Of a DNA stretch of 64,000 nt, positions 42,978 to 51,643 are shown piece after piece. The stretch covers positions 5,022,001-5,086,000 of the forward strand of contig NZ_CP174509.1 in NCBI RefSeq assembly GCF_045920555.1. Reading direction: 5' to 3'. Source of the stretch: Pseudalkalibacillus sp045920555 (GTDB lineage Bacteria > Bacillota > Bacilli > Bacillales > Fictibacillaceae). The position numbers and the translations under genes were made by a program. How positions within the stretch are numbered: position 1 is the stretch's first letter; each line of letters opens with the position of its first letter. The notes under the pieces were generated by a model. The model did not search any database and had not been told where the DNA came from. It saw nothing but the letters and a program-made list of their open reading frames with translations.

Positions 42978-44159
42978 TCACTGCTTTGCATTAACATGGA
43001 ATCGGTCATAACGAAGTGGTTCAATTGGAATCGATGTATCATTTTCATTGATCATTTCTTCGATTACTTTACCTGTAATCGCAGCTAAGCTTATACCATC
43101 CCCTTCATGTCCTGCTGCTATATAAAATCCCGGCACCTTTTCAACATGTGAAATGATTGGGAGGTGGTCAACTGTCCATGGCCTTAGTCCTGCGAATGTT
43201 CTGATAACAGTCATATCTGCTATTTTAGGGTAAAAACGAACAGCTCTTCTTGCGATATGGTTTATCACTTCATGATTCACTTTTGTGTCATACCCATTAA
43301 ATTGACGACTACTACCAATTAAAAAGTTTTGACTTACAGTAGGTTCGAAAACTAATGCAACGCCATATTTATCAGTTAATGGATCTACTTGCCTCTCCCC
43401 ACCAAATTTTGAAATGAGATAGCCAAATTCCATTACATTTCTTAATCCAACAGGCTGTTGCCTAGAAGCAACAATAATCTGACCTTTACGCGGTTTTATT
43501 AAAATGTCTATATCTAACATCTCTCCAATAAACGGGGCCCATACACCACATGCATTGACAACCTTATTAGCCGTAAAGATTCCGTTATTTGTCTCAATTA
43601 CAAATCGGTCTACTTGATTTTTATAAAGATTTTTCACTTCCGTATTCGGATGTATTTTTGCACCGAATTGTATGGCACGATGAATCATCGAATATGTTAA
43701 CATATAGGGATTTACTATAGAATCAGTCCTACACTCAAGCCCACCAGGAAGGTCGTCTGCAAAGTAATCAGATTCATTGCGTAGGTCTTCCCGATCCAAC
43801 ATACGAAAATCCAGACCTGCATCTTGTTGTTGCTGCACCCATTTTTGCGCAGCTTCCATTTCCGTTTCACTTTCACAAACTAAAACACTACCAGGGTTCC
43901 GATATTCAAATGGGATTTCAAGCTCTTTATTTAATTCATGTACCAATTGTTGGCTTTTTAGAGCCATTTGACTATCGAAGCCTGGATCTTTATCCACTGC
44001 TAAAATATTTCCATCGCATTTAGAGGATGTTCCACTAGCCAATTCATTCTTTTCAAGAACCGTTATATCTAAACCGGATTTTGAACAATAGTAAGCGATC
44101 GATGAACCGATAATTCCACCCCCAATTACAACAACATCACGATGAAAGGTGTTATTCAT
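42978..44159 (-). CDS. DAO-family FAD oxidoreductase, HcnC/D-hydroxyproline dehydrogenase beta-like (paralogue 1)
   Basis: A 393-residue D-amino-acid oxidase-fold flavoprotein. The FAD motif VVVIGGGIIGSSIAYY is at the N-terminus, SGTSSKCDGNILAVDKD follows, and IAAGHEGDGISLAAITG closes the FAD site near the C-terminus. With the next two or three genes it makes an HcnABC-type complex that oxidises a cyclic imino acid (D-proline, cis-4-hydroxy-D-proline) or glycine. GGGAGGG site; 1-base gap to the upstream HcnB-like gene. Very similar along its whole length to the gene at 62620-63801. Confidence 0.88.
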   Translation of the reverse strand: MNNTFHRDVVVIGGGIIGSSIAYYCSKSGLDITVLEKNELASGTSSKCDGNILAVDKDPGFDSQMALKSQQLVHELNKELEIPFEYRNPGSVLVCESETEMEAAQKWVQQQQDAGLDFRMLDREDLRNESDYFADDLPGGLECRTDSIVNPYMLTYSMIHRAIQFGAKIHPNTEVKNLYKNQVDRFVIETNNGIFTANKVVNACGVWAPFIGEMLDIDILIKPRKGQIIVASRQQPVGLRNVMEFGYLISKFGGERQVDPLTDKYGVALVFEPTVSQNFLIGSSRQFNGYDTKVNHEVINHIARRAVRFYPKIADMTVIRTFAGLRPWTVDHLPIISHVEKVPGFYIAAGHEGDGISLAAITGKVIEEMINENDTSIPIEPLRYDRFHVNAKQ

Positions 44160-44160
44160 G

Positions 44161-45405
44161 TTATTCCCTCCCCGTAGATTCGTAACAACTGGGCTTTGTT
44201 TTATTAGATTGATAAGCTTCCCATTGCTGCAAGATTTTTTTTCTTCCTACTTCTATTTCCGGATGAAATTGTATAGGTGCACTATTCCTGGTTTGTTCAG
44301 TCATTTTAATTGAATCCTTAATCGTATTATCTAACCCTTTTATTCCAGAACGGTGCGCCGTTGATAGACCTGCCGTTGTCCCCTGTGCAGCAGCAACCTT
44401 TGCTCCTTCAATACCCGTAATATTTCCTGCAACATATAGTCCTTCTAGAGGGGTTTCCATCCGTTCATTATGTAAAGGAACATAACCTCCTAATTCCTCT
44501 ACTAAATAAAATGGACAGCCTGCAACTGCTGCTAATTCAGCTAATGGGTATAAACCCCCGGCAATACAAACGAAATCTACTTGAATATGTTCCTCGCTAC
44601 CAGAAACTACTTCCCCATCAACATTAATTGTTGCTAATGTTACCCCTTTCACTTCATTCTCACCATAAATTTCGGTTACAGCTTTTCGAAGCTGAATTGG
44701 AATATCCCACATTTTCACTCCTTTTTTAGGGAAGAAATGGACGCCCATTTTTTTCATAAAGTCATTCTTCATTAATTTGCTGCCATATCGAACATAGGGA
44801 GACGGAGCCATATGGGATACATGAAGAAGTGAATCTAGTACTTTTCTTGGATCACCAGCCTCCATTGTAATACGGTTCCTTTTTGGTAAAGTAAGACAAG
44901 CTATCTCTACACCCGCTAGCTGTAATTCCATTGCAATAACAGCCGAGAGAACATTTACACCGATAATAACCCCACGCTCTCCGGGTTTGACTCGCTGAAC
45001 ATTTGTCATCACCTGAGCGGCACCTACCGACATTACGCCGGGTAAAGTCCACCCAGGTACAGGCACAGGAGATTCTGCTGCACCAGTTGCCAATAACAAA
45101 TTAGACGTGTAAAATGTATCCTTTTCGGTATATACAACCCATAATCCATTTGATTGTTCAATGTTATTGACAGCTGTGTTGAAATGAAACTTCACTCCAA
45201 GATTAATTGCTTTTTCATATAATGTAGTTGACTCCTTAATCCCATTCCACCAGGACCCATTCGGTTCTTCATAAAGCTGTCCGAGTAACCTACCACCAGC
45301 AATCATATATTCATCAATCACAACAACATCTACTCCATTTTCCGCACAAGTAACTGCCGCTGTTAAACCTGCAGGTCCAGATCCTATAATGATTACATTA
45401 TTCAT
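44161..45405 (-). CDS. HcnB-like NAD(P)/FAD-binding dehydrogenase subunit
   Basis: A 414-residue pyridine nucleotide-disulphide oxidoreductase-type subunit: N-terminal FAD motif VIIIGSGPAGLTAAVTC, second nucleotide motif GVIIGVNVLSAVIAMEL (around 165-181), and GLYVAGNITGIEGAKVAAAQG. The frame extends upstream, but the ATG at 45405 gives the family N-terminus and overlaps the 2Fe-2S subunit stop by 8 bases. Usual partner of DAO-type and ferredoxin-like subunits in hydroxyproline/D-proline dehydrogenases. Confidence 0.88.
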   Translation of the reverse strand: MNNVIIIGSGPAGLTAAVTCAENGVDVVVIDEYMIAGGRLLGQLYEEPNGSWWNGIKESTTLYEKAINLGVKFHFNTAVNNIEQSNGLWVVYTEKDTFYTSNLLLATGAAESPVPVPGWTLPGVMSVGAAQVMTNVQRVKPGERGVIIGVNVLSAVIAMELQLAGVEIACLTLPKRNRITMEAGDPRKVLDSLLHVSHMAPSPYVRYGSKLMKNDFMKKMGVHFFPKKGVKMWDIPIQLRKAVTEIYGENEVKGVTLATINVDGEVVSGSEEHIQVDFVCIAGGLYPLAELAAVAGCPFYLVEELGGYVPLHNERMETPLEGLYVAGNITGIEGAKVAAAQGTTAGLSTAHRSGIKGLDNTIKDSIKMTEQTRNSAPIQFHPEIEVGRKKILQQWEAYQSNKTKPSCYESTGRE

Positions 45406-45739
45406 TTTCCAGTCCCCCATCCTCTTTACTGGATGTTTGTAGTTGGCCACTACTTTCTGCAATCATTCCCTCTTTAAGAGGTGTAAGACATGCCCGGACA
45501 CTCTGTTGACCATCTACCGAAACTCTACACTCATAACAATGGCCAATATTACAATAGAAACCTCTTGGTGACCCGCTCTCTTCGTGGTGTCGAAGTGTCC
45601 GAATTCCATTGGCTAAAAGTGCGGCAGCCAATGATTCATTTTCCAGCCCTTTATAAACCTTATGATTAAATGTGAAGGAAACATAATTTTTATCCTCAAT
45701 TTTTCCGAGTATAGGGTGGTCTAAGATTCTTCGCGTCAT
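45398..45739 (-). CDS. HcnA-like 2Fe-2S ferredoxin-domain subunit
   Basis: A 113-residue protein with the 2Fe-2S set in YCNIGHCYECRVSVDG and VRACLTPL (four Cys around 63-85), of the Fer2_4/HcnA type. It would carry electrons between the DAO and HcnB-like flavins. Coupled to both neighbours (1-base gap upstream, 8-base overlap downstream). Confidence 0.88.
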   Translation of the reverse strand: MTRRILDHPILGKIEDKNYVSFTFNHKVYKGLENESLAAALLANGIRTLRHHEESGSPRGFYCNIGHCYECRVSVDGQQSVRACLTPLKEGMIAESSGQLQTSSKEDGGLENE

Positions 45740-45740
45740 T

Positions 45741-46010
45741 TTATCTTCCCCTCCCTAAATTTTCAAAGCTGATTGGGCGTATAGGTGGCTGATATTTCAA
45801 TGATACACATGTTCGATTTTGATCATTTGCTGATGCAGCAGCTATTTTATCTACCATAGTCCGACATGACCTTCCACCACAATAACCCATGCCTGCCCTA
45901 GTACGAAGCTTTAATTCCCTAGCCGAACATTTATATTTGGCGGCCGCAGTCTCCAATTCCTCGTAACTTACTTCTTCACATCTGCATATGATCATTTCAT
46001 CTTCTTTCAC
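45741..46010 (-). CDS. BFD-like 2Fe-2S subunit
   Basis: An 89-residue protein whose IICRCEEVSYEEL and MGYCGGRSCRTMV supply the four cysteines of a bacterioferritin-associated-ferredoxin-like [2Fe-2S] domain. In many HcnB proteins this domain is fused at the C-terminus; here it is a separate gene and the first of the operon. GTG at 46010 is chosen because GAGGTG is 6 bases upstream. Confidence 0.82.
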   Translation of the reverse strand: MKEDEMIICRCEEVSYEELETAAAKYKCSARELKLRTRAGMGYCGGRSCRTMVDKIAAASANDQNRTCVSLKYQPPIRPISFENLGRGR

Positions 46011-46803
46011 TTGAAACACCTCAATTTATACTTTACTTCCGGGAGAATGAAACTGAAATAGTAGATAGACGCTACAGTTGTTGATTCCCCTGTTAGGAAA
46101 CCTTTTCTCCCCCTATAACACCTCTTGTTCAATAAACGAGCCCGTTTGTTCAATATTTAAAAATGTGAAAGAGTCTACCAATAGCTCATCAATCATTTAA
46201 CTAAATTAAAAAAACTCATCCAGAAGAAGTTGAAGTTAATTTTGATTCATCTGATTCTTTAATACCATACTCTGGCCCTAAACTTAAAAAGACGCTTCCA
46301 ATATGGAATAGCGCCCTTTAAAGGAATAACTAAAATATGGGTTTAGTCCTAAAATCGCTTATTTACCCCTAAATTCTGGGAACACTTCTATGATTCTTGG
46401 TTGAGCGTTTCATCTTATCCCCTCTAGTTGACTCAGTCAACATCAAATCAGACGCTTTATATTGTTTTTATACTTTATCTATGCGTAACATGGAATATAG
46501 CCGGATTGTTGAGACTGCAGAGTAGAAATAGAGTGTGATCATAAATACCTAAATCCAAAACAATTTTCTGGATAGTCCCATAACCCTTGGAAAACATAAT
46601 CAAGACGCTTACCTTATCCCCCCTGAACCCCTATTAGCAAAGCAGATGTTACCAGGGAAAATGTCCGCATCCATTGGGTTTTCTAGCGAGTGAAAGATAT
46701 TTTAATACCTAGAGAGAAAATAGCTTTGACTAATTTCAATGAGGATTAAGAATGACCAAATACAAAAAATGGCTGGATTCCTCCACTTGCGCTTTTGCTT
46801 ACC
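46011..46803. other. 793-base gene-less AT-rich stretch with degenerate short repeats
   Basis: No gene is recognised. Scattered related phrases recur: TTGTTCAATAAACGAGCCC (46130), GACGCTTCC...GAATAGCGCCC (46291-46314), AATCGCTTATTTACCCC (46353), AGCGTTTCATCTTATCCCC (46403) and GACGCTTACCTTATCCCC (46604). They resemble degenerate intergenic units seen around 41.55 kb and 49.25 kb. Confidence 0.35.
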
Positions 46804-47268
46804 CTAATATTCTCCTTTAATTACAAAAAACGAGCCCCGAATTGTTCCAGCTAGTTTAGACTTCTGCCTAGCAAACTTAAACTCCCCTTCTAACTCCTTT
46901 GGTACCTCCATCCCCTCAGAAAGCTTAAAACCAACGGCCCGCTTCTTAGGGTCATCAACCGTATACATGACGTTGACCCCAAGACCGTCCTCATAAAAGA
47001 CGTAGGCAAATTTGATATTTTCCACTTGAAAACGTGACGTTTCTAAAGGTTTTGCAGCAAACTCAATATCACGTTCTTCTTTCAAAATTCGGTTCACATA
47101 ATCAAGGGTCTCCTGGCTTTCGCTAGCTGGTACAACCGTAAATTCATGCTTGTATTTGTTCATATAGTAACGGGCTTCATTAGCACGTAAACCAGTAAGC
47201 GCTTCTACTACATGTGAAGACTCTAAACCAACGGTAGACACATTTTTAAAATCAACTGTATAGGACAT
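46804..47268 (-). CDS. conserved hypothetical protein, co-operonic with a GyrI-like protein
   Basis: A 154-residue soluble protein starting MSYTVDFKNVSTVGLE and ending GSFFVIKGEY. No catalytic motif, signal or membrane segment; I do not recognise a named function. ATG at 47268 is set by AAAGGAGGG. It lies directly after the effector-binding protein in the same direction and is divergent from a WYL regulator, so it is probably part of a small-molecule-responsive cassette. Confidence 0.7.
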   Translation of the reverse strand: MSYTVDFKNVSTVGLESSHVVEALTGLRANEARYYMNKYKHEFTVVPASESQETLDYVNRILKEERDIEFAAKPLETSRFQVENIKFAYVFYEDGLGVNVMYTVDDPKKRAVGFKLSEGMEVPKELEGEFKFARQKSKLAGTIRGSFFVIKGEY

Positions 47269-47290
47269 TTCCATCCCTCCTTTTATCTCT

Positions 47291-47770
47291 TTATTTCCTG
47301 ACAACAGGAATCCACATCTCACCATAAACTAAGCCGTTTCGCTGCCCCATCTCAACCGTTGCATTTGGCCCGCCAACATAGGCAAAATTCTTTACTTCTG
47401 GCAAGACTTGACCAAAGGCAACGCCAGTAAGCGTAATATTCAATTCATCAGCCGTCTTCCCTTCCCCTTTAACAACTAAGTAGTCTCCCTTAGGAAATTG
47501 GATCACTCTAGCTTCTTCTGGTGCCGATGTCTCTGTCATGACGCCAGCATAATGCATCATCTTGTTATTCACCGCTTCGTTTACGGCAAATACGTAATCA
47601 TTTGTGGCTATGGATTTTAAAGTGTCAAGCCTCCCATCCTGGCTGACGGCCTGCCAAAAGTCTAACTTTTCCTTGTTTACGCCAGCAAAGTCTGTGTAAT
47701 CACTCTTAAGCTCAGTTCCTAAACCTACAACGGTAAAACTGTCTTTTTCTTCCAGGGTATAATTTGCCAT
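47291..47770 (-). CDS. GyrI-like/AraC effector-binding domain protein
   Basis: A 159-residue stand-alone effector-binding domain: MANYTLEEKDSFTVVGLGTE opens like GyrI/BmrR-type domains, and IQFPKGDYLVVKGEG and NGLVYGEMWIPV are typical core and C-terminal pieces (conserved Glu before IPV). Such proteins bind hydrophobic or cationic small molecules or act as hydrolases of cyclopropanoids. ATG at 47770 has AGGAAGG 8 bases upstream. Divergent from the regulator at 47881 across about 110 bases that contain TGATA-GGTA-TATCA (47823-47836), a possible operator. Confidence 0.8.
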   Translation of the reverse strand: MANYTLEEKDSFTVVGLGTELKSDYTDFAGVNKEKLDFWQAVSQDGRLDTLKSIATNDYVFAVNEAVNNKMMHYAGVMTETSAPEEARVIQFPKGDYLVVKGEGKTADELNITLTGVAFGQVLPEVKNFAYVGGPNATVEMGQRNGLVYGEMWIPVVRK

Positions 47771-47880
47771 ATTCAAAACCTTCCTCTTTTTAAGATTTAT
47801 CAAATGAATTGTCTTCTTCACTTGATAGGTATATCATAGCCTTAAATCATGTCAAAAAATGATACTGTTTAGGAGCCCCG

Positions 47881-48843
47881 ATGAAAAAAGTTGAACGGAT
47901 TAATATCATTATGCGCTATATCAACAACCGCGCCCACTTTACAATTTCTGAAATCATGCGAGAATTTAACATCTCTCGTTCGACAGCTATTAGAGATATC
48001 AGAGAAATTGAGTCCATGGGGATGCCACTTGTCGCTGAAGTTGGTAGGGATGGGGGTTATTTTGTCATGCCCAACTCTGTCCTGCCCGATGTTCATTTTA
48101 CCGATAATGAGGTCAAAGCTCTTTTTATTGCCTTTATGGCCACAAGAAATCAACAACTCCCCTATCTAAAGAGTCGTCAGTCTTTAGCTGAAAAATTACT
48201 AGGCCTTATCTCAGAAAACCAGCAAGATGACCTTGTTCTTTTAAATCAAATCTTGCTTTTTGCAGGGACCAACCCCCATAATCCCGACCTGCTTGATCTT
48301 ACAGACCTCCCCCATCCCATGTTAGAAAAACTCATCCAAATCCTTCTTTCGGATAGCTATTTATTGATTACCATCAAAGAAGAGAAGGTAATAAAGTCTT
48401 ATACAATTTATCTCTTGCACCTATATCATGAAAAAAGCTTTTGGTTGATTGAAGGCTTTGACTTAAAGGAAGAAAAGAAGCAAATTTTCCCAGTCGACCA
48501 TCTCATTGATGTCGAACCCTACCCGACGAAAAAAAGATTAAGTAAGAAAAAGATATCAGAAAAACTAAGTAAGCAGGAAGAAGTAATCAACCTTGTCCTT
48601 GAACTTGGTCCAAAAGCGATTGCCCAGTTCAAAAAATACCATCCTATAAAAGTTTCAATTTCCTATACGAATCCTTACCAAACCACAGCAATTCTAAAGA
48701 CTTTTATCAATGTTAATAATCCCGAAGAATTGACCGAAATGACAAATTGGCTACTTTTCCTAGGTGGGGATATCAAGGTCAGGGAAGTGCCAGAAGAAGT
48801 GTTAGAAGGTTTACAAAAGAGATTATGCTTATTCTGCGAATAA
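47881..48843 (+). CDS. YafY-type HTH/WYL-domain transcriptional regulator
   Basis: A 320-residue regulator: N-terminal HTH_11-like domain (FTISEIMREFNISRSTAIRD, about 20-39) and a WYL-like region (YLLHLYHEKSFWLIEGFDLKEE, about 180-200) with C-terminal extension. Family members sense ligands or nucleic-acid stress. AGGAG site before the ATG. Divergent from, and likely regulator of, the effector-binding gene pair. Confidence 0.85.
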   Translation: MKKVERINIIMRYINNRAHFTISEIMREFNISRSTAIRDIREIESMGMPLVAEVGRDGGYFVMPNSVLPDVHFTDNEVKALFIAFMATRNQQLPYLKSRQSLAEKLLGLISENQQDDLVLLNQILLFAGTNPHNPDLLDLTDLPHPMLEKLIQILLSDSYLLITIKEEKVIKSYTIYLLHLYHEKSFWLIEGFDLKEEKKQIFPVDHLIDVEPYPTKKRLSKKKISEKLSKQEEVINLVLELGPKAIAQFKKYHPIKVSISYTNPYQTTAILKTFINVNNPEELTEMTNWLLFLGGDIKVREVPEEVLEGLQKRLCLFCE

Positions 48844-49412
48844 GCAGTGGCCAGTTAAAACCCAAATAATTTTGAGCTGGGCCAGTTGCCAGTTACCCCC
48901 TATTTCCGCACACCCAGAGAAAACTTTTTTACTTGCTTCCGCTGCTTCTTGAAGGCCTTTATATGCTTCTACAACGGACTGATCCCGCTGCACTATTTCC
49001 TTTTCATGTTCTATATCCGCTTGTTCCCGCTGCTTTAAATGCTCTTCTATACAATCAAACCGTTCCCGATCTGTCCTAATTCTTCTATTAACTGCATATT
49101 TGGGGTAGTACCAGCGAAGCTGTCACTACCCTACAAGAACTTGTTATAACCGTAAAATGAGTATACCAATTATGCAGAAGTTTCTTTTGCTTTTTTAATA
49201 TTTACTTCTTTTATTCAACAATCTCGCCTTTTTATGAAGAACGATGCTTTCCTTATTTCAGAAACGCTCCCGATTGCTGAAGATGTATTTAGACCGATCA
49301 GCATTACCTTTATTGCAGAAAAGCCCCTATTGCAGAAAACTTGATTTCAAGATAAATAGAATTTCAATTCTCTTCAAGTACCTACAAAATCTATAACTTG
49401 TTAAAAACAAGC
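48844..49412 (-). other. gene-less stretch with a coiled-coil coding remnant and degenerate repeats
   Basis: On the minus strand (about 49090-48840) an open frame without a start reads RTDRERFDCIEEHLKQREQA and VVEAYKGLQEAAEASKK, a charged coiled-coil, probably a remnant. From 49200 to 49345 the phrase TTTATTGCAGAA and relatives recur (GATGCTTTCCTTATTTCAG, ATTACCTTTATTGCAG, CCCCTATTGCAGAA). No functional gene seen. Confidence 0.35.
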
Positions 49413-49856
49413 TTAAATGCTCGGTATAAAAGATTGGTCTCTTACTACAACTGTTTCTGGGACAAATTTTATTAAAATATTGCTATTACCTAACCCCTGG
49501 AATCTTGGATCCCACTTTTCTTCTTCTGGTCCCAGATAACGCTCGAGTAATCGTGTTGCAATCTTTTTATTAAAAGACTCAACCGTAGCATGACCTCTAA
49601 ATCCTGCATGCAATACTTTTCCTGTTGTATGATCGAGATCTACAATACCAATAGCACACTTTGGGTTTTCTTTAATTCTCCCTGGGAAACTGTCCGAAGA
49701 AGGGGTTCCAATGATATAAATATGTTCATTTTCCCAGTAAAACCAAACAGGTGACTCTCTCGGTCCTTCCTTAGATAATGTAGAAAGGTGAGCAAATAAC
49801 GGTTTTTTAAGAAATTCATCTAGATCAAAGCTTTTATTACCTGTGATAATTTCCAA
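49413..49856 (-). CDS. pyridoxamine-5'-phosphate-oxidase-fold protein
   Basis: A 147-residue split-barrel flavin-binding protein. FAHLSTLSKEGPRESPVWF (about 21-39) is the typical PNPOx/F420-type start, followed by IYIIGTPSSDSFPGRIKENP and CAIGIVDLD. It binds FMN or F420-like cofactors; the substrate is unknown. Stand-alone gene. Confidence 0.82.
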   Translation of the reverse strand: MEIITGNKSFDLDEFLKKPLFAHLSTLSKEGPRESPVWFYWENEHIYIIGTPSSDSFPGRIKENPKCAIGIVDLDHTTGKVLHAGFRGHATVESFNKKIATRLLERYLGPEEEKWDPRFQGLGNSNILIKFVPETVVVRDQSFIPSI

Positions 49857-50028
49857 ATCTAATACATCCTTTCAGTTATAGTAAACTCACAATACTCATT
49901 TACTGAAGTAAAACAATTTCAAATTAAAGCGATTAACTCAATCTTCATTCACTATTATCTCGAATTCGAGTCTTCCACAACCTGACCGATTTATTTCAAA
50001 ACTCGGCATTTAACAATCCTTTATTCCA

Positions 50029-50766
50029 TTAAATATGAAAAAGCACGCTGGTGATGGACCCCAACTTCATTATTTGAGAAGTAACTTCATCAGCTTTTGA
50101 TTTAAGATCTTCTGCAATTCCTAAACCTGTAAATTGTATCATTTCTAAATCATTGTAAAAATCACCAATCGCTATCATGTCAGATTGATCAATGTTTAGT
50201 TTATTTATTACATGCTCTAAAGCGCTTGCTTTATGCGCTTGAGGATGAATGATGTCTTTAAAGAATCCATCACTTGTTTTACGCAAATTTTACTAATTTA
50301 ATGTCTTTCTCCATCCGTCAACTCTTTGTTGGTCATCCACAGTAAACTTCATAACTTTATTAGTAATCCTTAATACATCACTATATATTGTCGGAACCAC
50401 CTTTTGTATAATTCCCTTTGGTGATCATCTATTTTTTCAACATAAAAATCAAAAGCCGTACAAACAGAAAAATGAATGTCATGTTTTCTGTAATACCTTA
50501 TAATATCTCCAACTTCATGAATAGGATAGGAAAACTCATGTATTACTTCTTTGCTATTTCTCTATAGAGTAGTCGCACCATTATGAGAAACAAGTATCCT
50601 TTCAATCCCTAATTCATCTAAAATAGGACGTGTTTGATAAAAACTCCTTCCTGGTAAAAGAACTACTAGAATTCCAGAGTTATGTGCTTTTTTGAAGGAT
50701 TTAATCGTTTTTTCCGTTAATTATCCATCATCATTTAATAAGGTACCATCAATATTAGGATATTAT
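50029..50766 (-). pseudogene. Cof-type HAD phosphatase, decayed
   Basis: Read right to left: PNIDGTLLNDDG (DxDGT motif with the nucleophile Asp changed to Asn), stop, LTEKTIKSFKKAH, GIERILVSHNGA, stop, HEFSYPIHEVGDIIRYYRK, FDFYVEKIDDHQREL, stop, and finally an open C-terminal part with MIAIGDFYNDLEMI and GIAEDLKSKA. This is a HAD-IIB (Cof/YwpJ) phosphatase with several stops and a frameshift. Confidence 0.8.
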
Positions 50767-50899
50767 TTTCTAAGGTATCGAACATACGAAACTTGATTTT
50801 TAATTCCTAATTCCTTAATGAATTATACATATTTAAATATATTAATCTCTTTAAAAAGAGTATATAATTGTAACAAGACTTTTAAAGGGGCGTGAAGTT

Positions 50900-51211
50900 T
50901 TGAATAGATATTTAGCCCTCACAATTATAGTGATAATCTACAGTTTTTCTTGTTATTTTGTTTACGATTACCCACAAGCTATTGATGTTCAAGAAATCAA
51001 TTTTGTTGATGATCAAAATTCAGATGGTTCCTACCCGATTGATCATAATGGAAAACAAAAGATTATTAATTTTAACACGGTAACTTTTTTAGTCTTGATA
51101 ATCCTAATTATTACTAGTTCCTATAATCTGATTTCTATATTTACTAGAAGACTTATGCTGATTACCACCATTTTTTATCAATCCAATTACGTGATCAACT
51201 CTTTTGAATAA
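50900..51211 (+). CDS. small two-helix membrane protein
   Basis: A 103-residue protein with hydrophobic segments at about 4-22 and 61-82, joined by an acidic, Asp/Asn-rich extracellular loop. No family recognised. TTG start with AAGGGGCGTG upstream, consistent with a real gene. Followed 33 bases later by another small membrane peptide, with a common terminator. Confidence 0.6.
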   Translation: MNRYLALTIIVIIYSFSCYFVYDYPQAIDVQEINFVDDQNSDGSYPIDHNGKQKIINFNTVTFLVLIILIITSSYNLISIFTRRLMLITTIFYQSNYVINSFE

Positions 51212-51244
51212 ATATAACCTTAATTTCAAAGGAGGAAATGAAAC

Positions 51245-51361
51245 ATGATTTGGGTACGATTTATTATAATGGGTATGTTTTCACTAACTGCTATTACACT
51301 TTTATCCTACCAGGGAATTGAAATCTTCCATGCTTTTTTGGATTATTTCAAGCAAAAATAG
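51245..51361 (+). CDS. 38-residue hydrophobic peptide
   Basis: ATG 9 bases after AAAGGAGG opens a 38-residue frame (MIWVRFIIMGMFSLTAI... ending FKQK) with a single transmembrane helix. Strong ribosome binding site, short distance from the preceding small membrane protein, and a terminator just after the stop support expression. Function unknown. Confidence 0.6.
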   Translation: MIWVRFIIMGMFSLTAITLLSYQGIEIFHAFLDYFKQK

Positions 51362-51377
51362 TCATGTATTTTCTTAG

Positions 51378-51408
51378 GTGTAAAGATTCCTTTACACTCT
51401 TTTTTTAA
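51378..51408 (+). terminator. terminator after the small membrane protein pair
   Basis: GTGTAAAG pairs perfectly with CTTTACAC across ATTC, followed by TCTTTTTTT. Confidence 0.88.
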
Positions 51409-51608
51409 AAACTAAACATCCATCTCATCCCCTTTACTAAATTGGCGGAAAAAAAGTAACCCCAGTACAAGGTTATACATGAAAACCTATATATTCTGGG
51501 GTTCATTTATTGTTATAATATTTCACAATACCAGCTAATAGAAGGTCAATAGCTAGGGCTAAAAAGGTTAAAAAAATCATGTTACAATAAAAATGAACAT
51601 ACTGAATA

Positions 51609-51634
51609 AACTTCAAACACAGTAACTTGAAGTT
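51609..51634. repeat. 8-bp inverted repeat beside IS110 fragment
   Basis: AACTTCAA and TTGAAGTT flank ten bases just outside the IS110 transposase stop; probably the element's terminal region. Confidence 0.35.
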
Positions 51635-51643
51635 ATTTCTATA

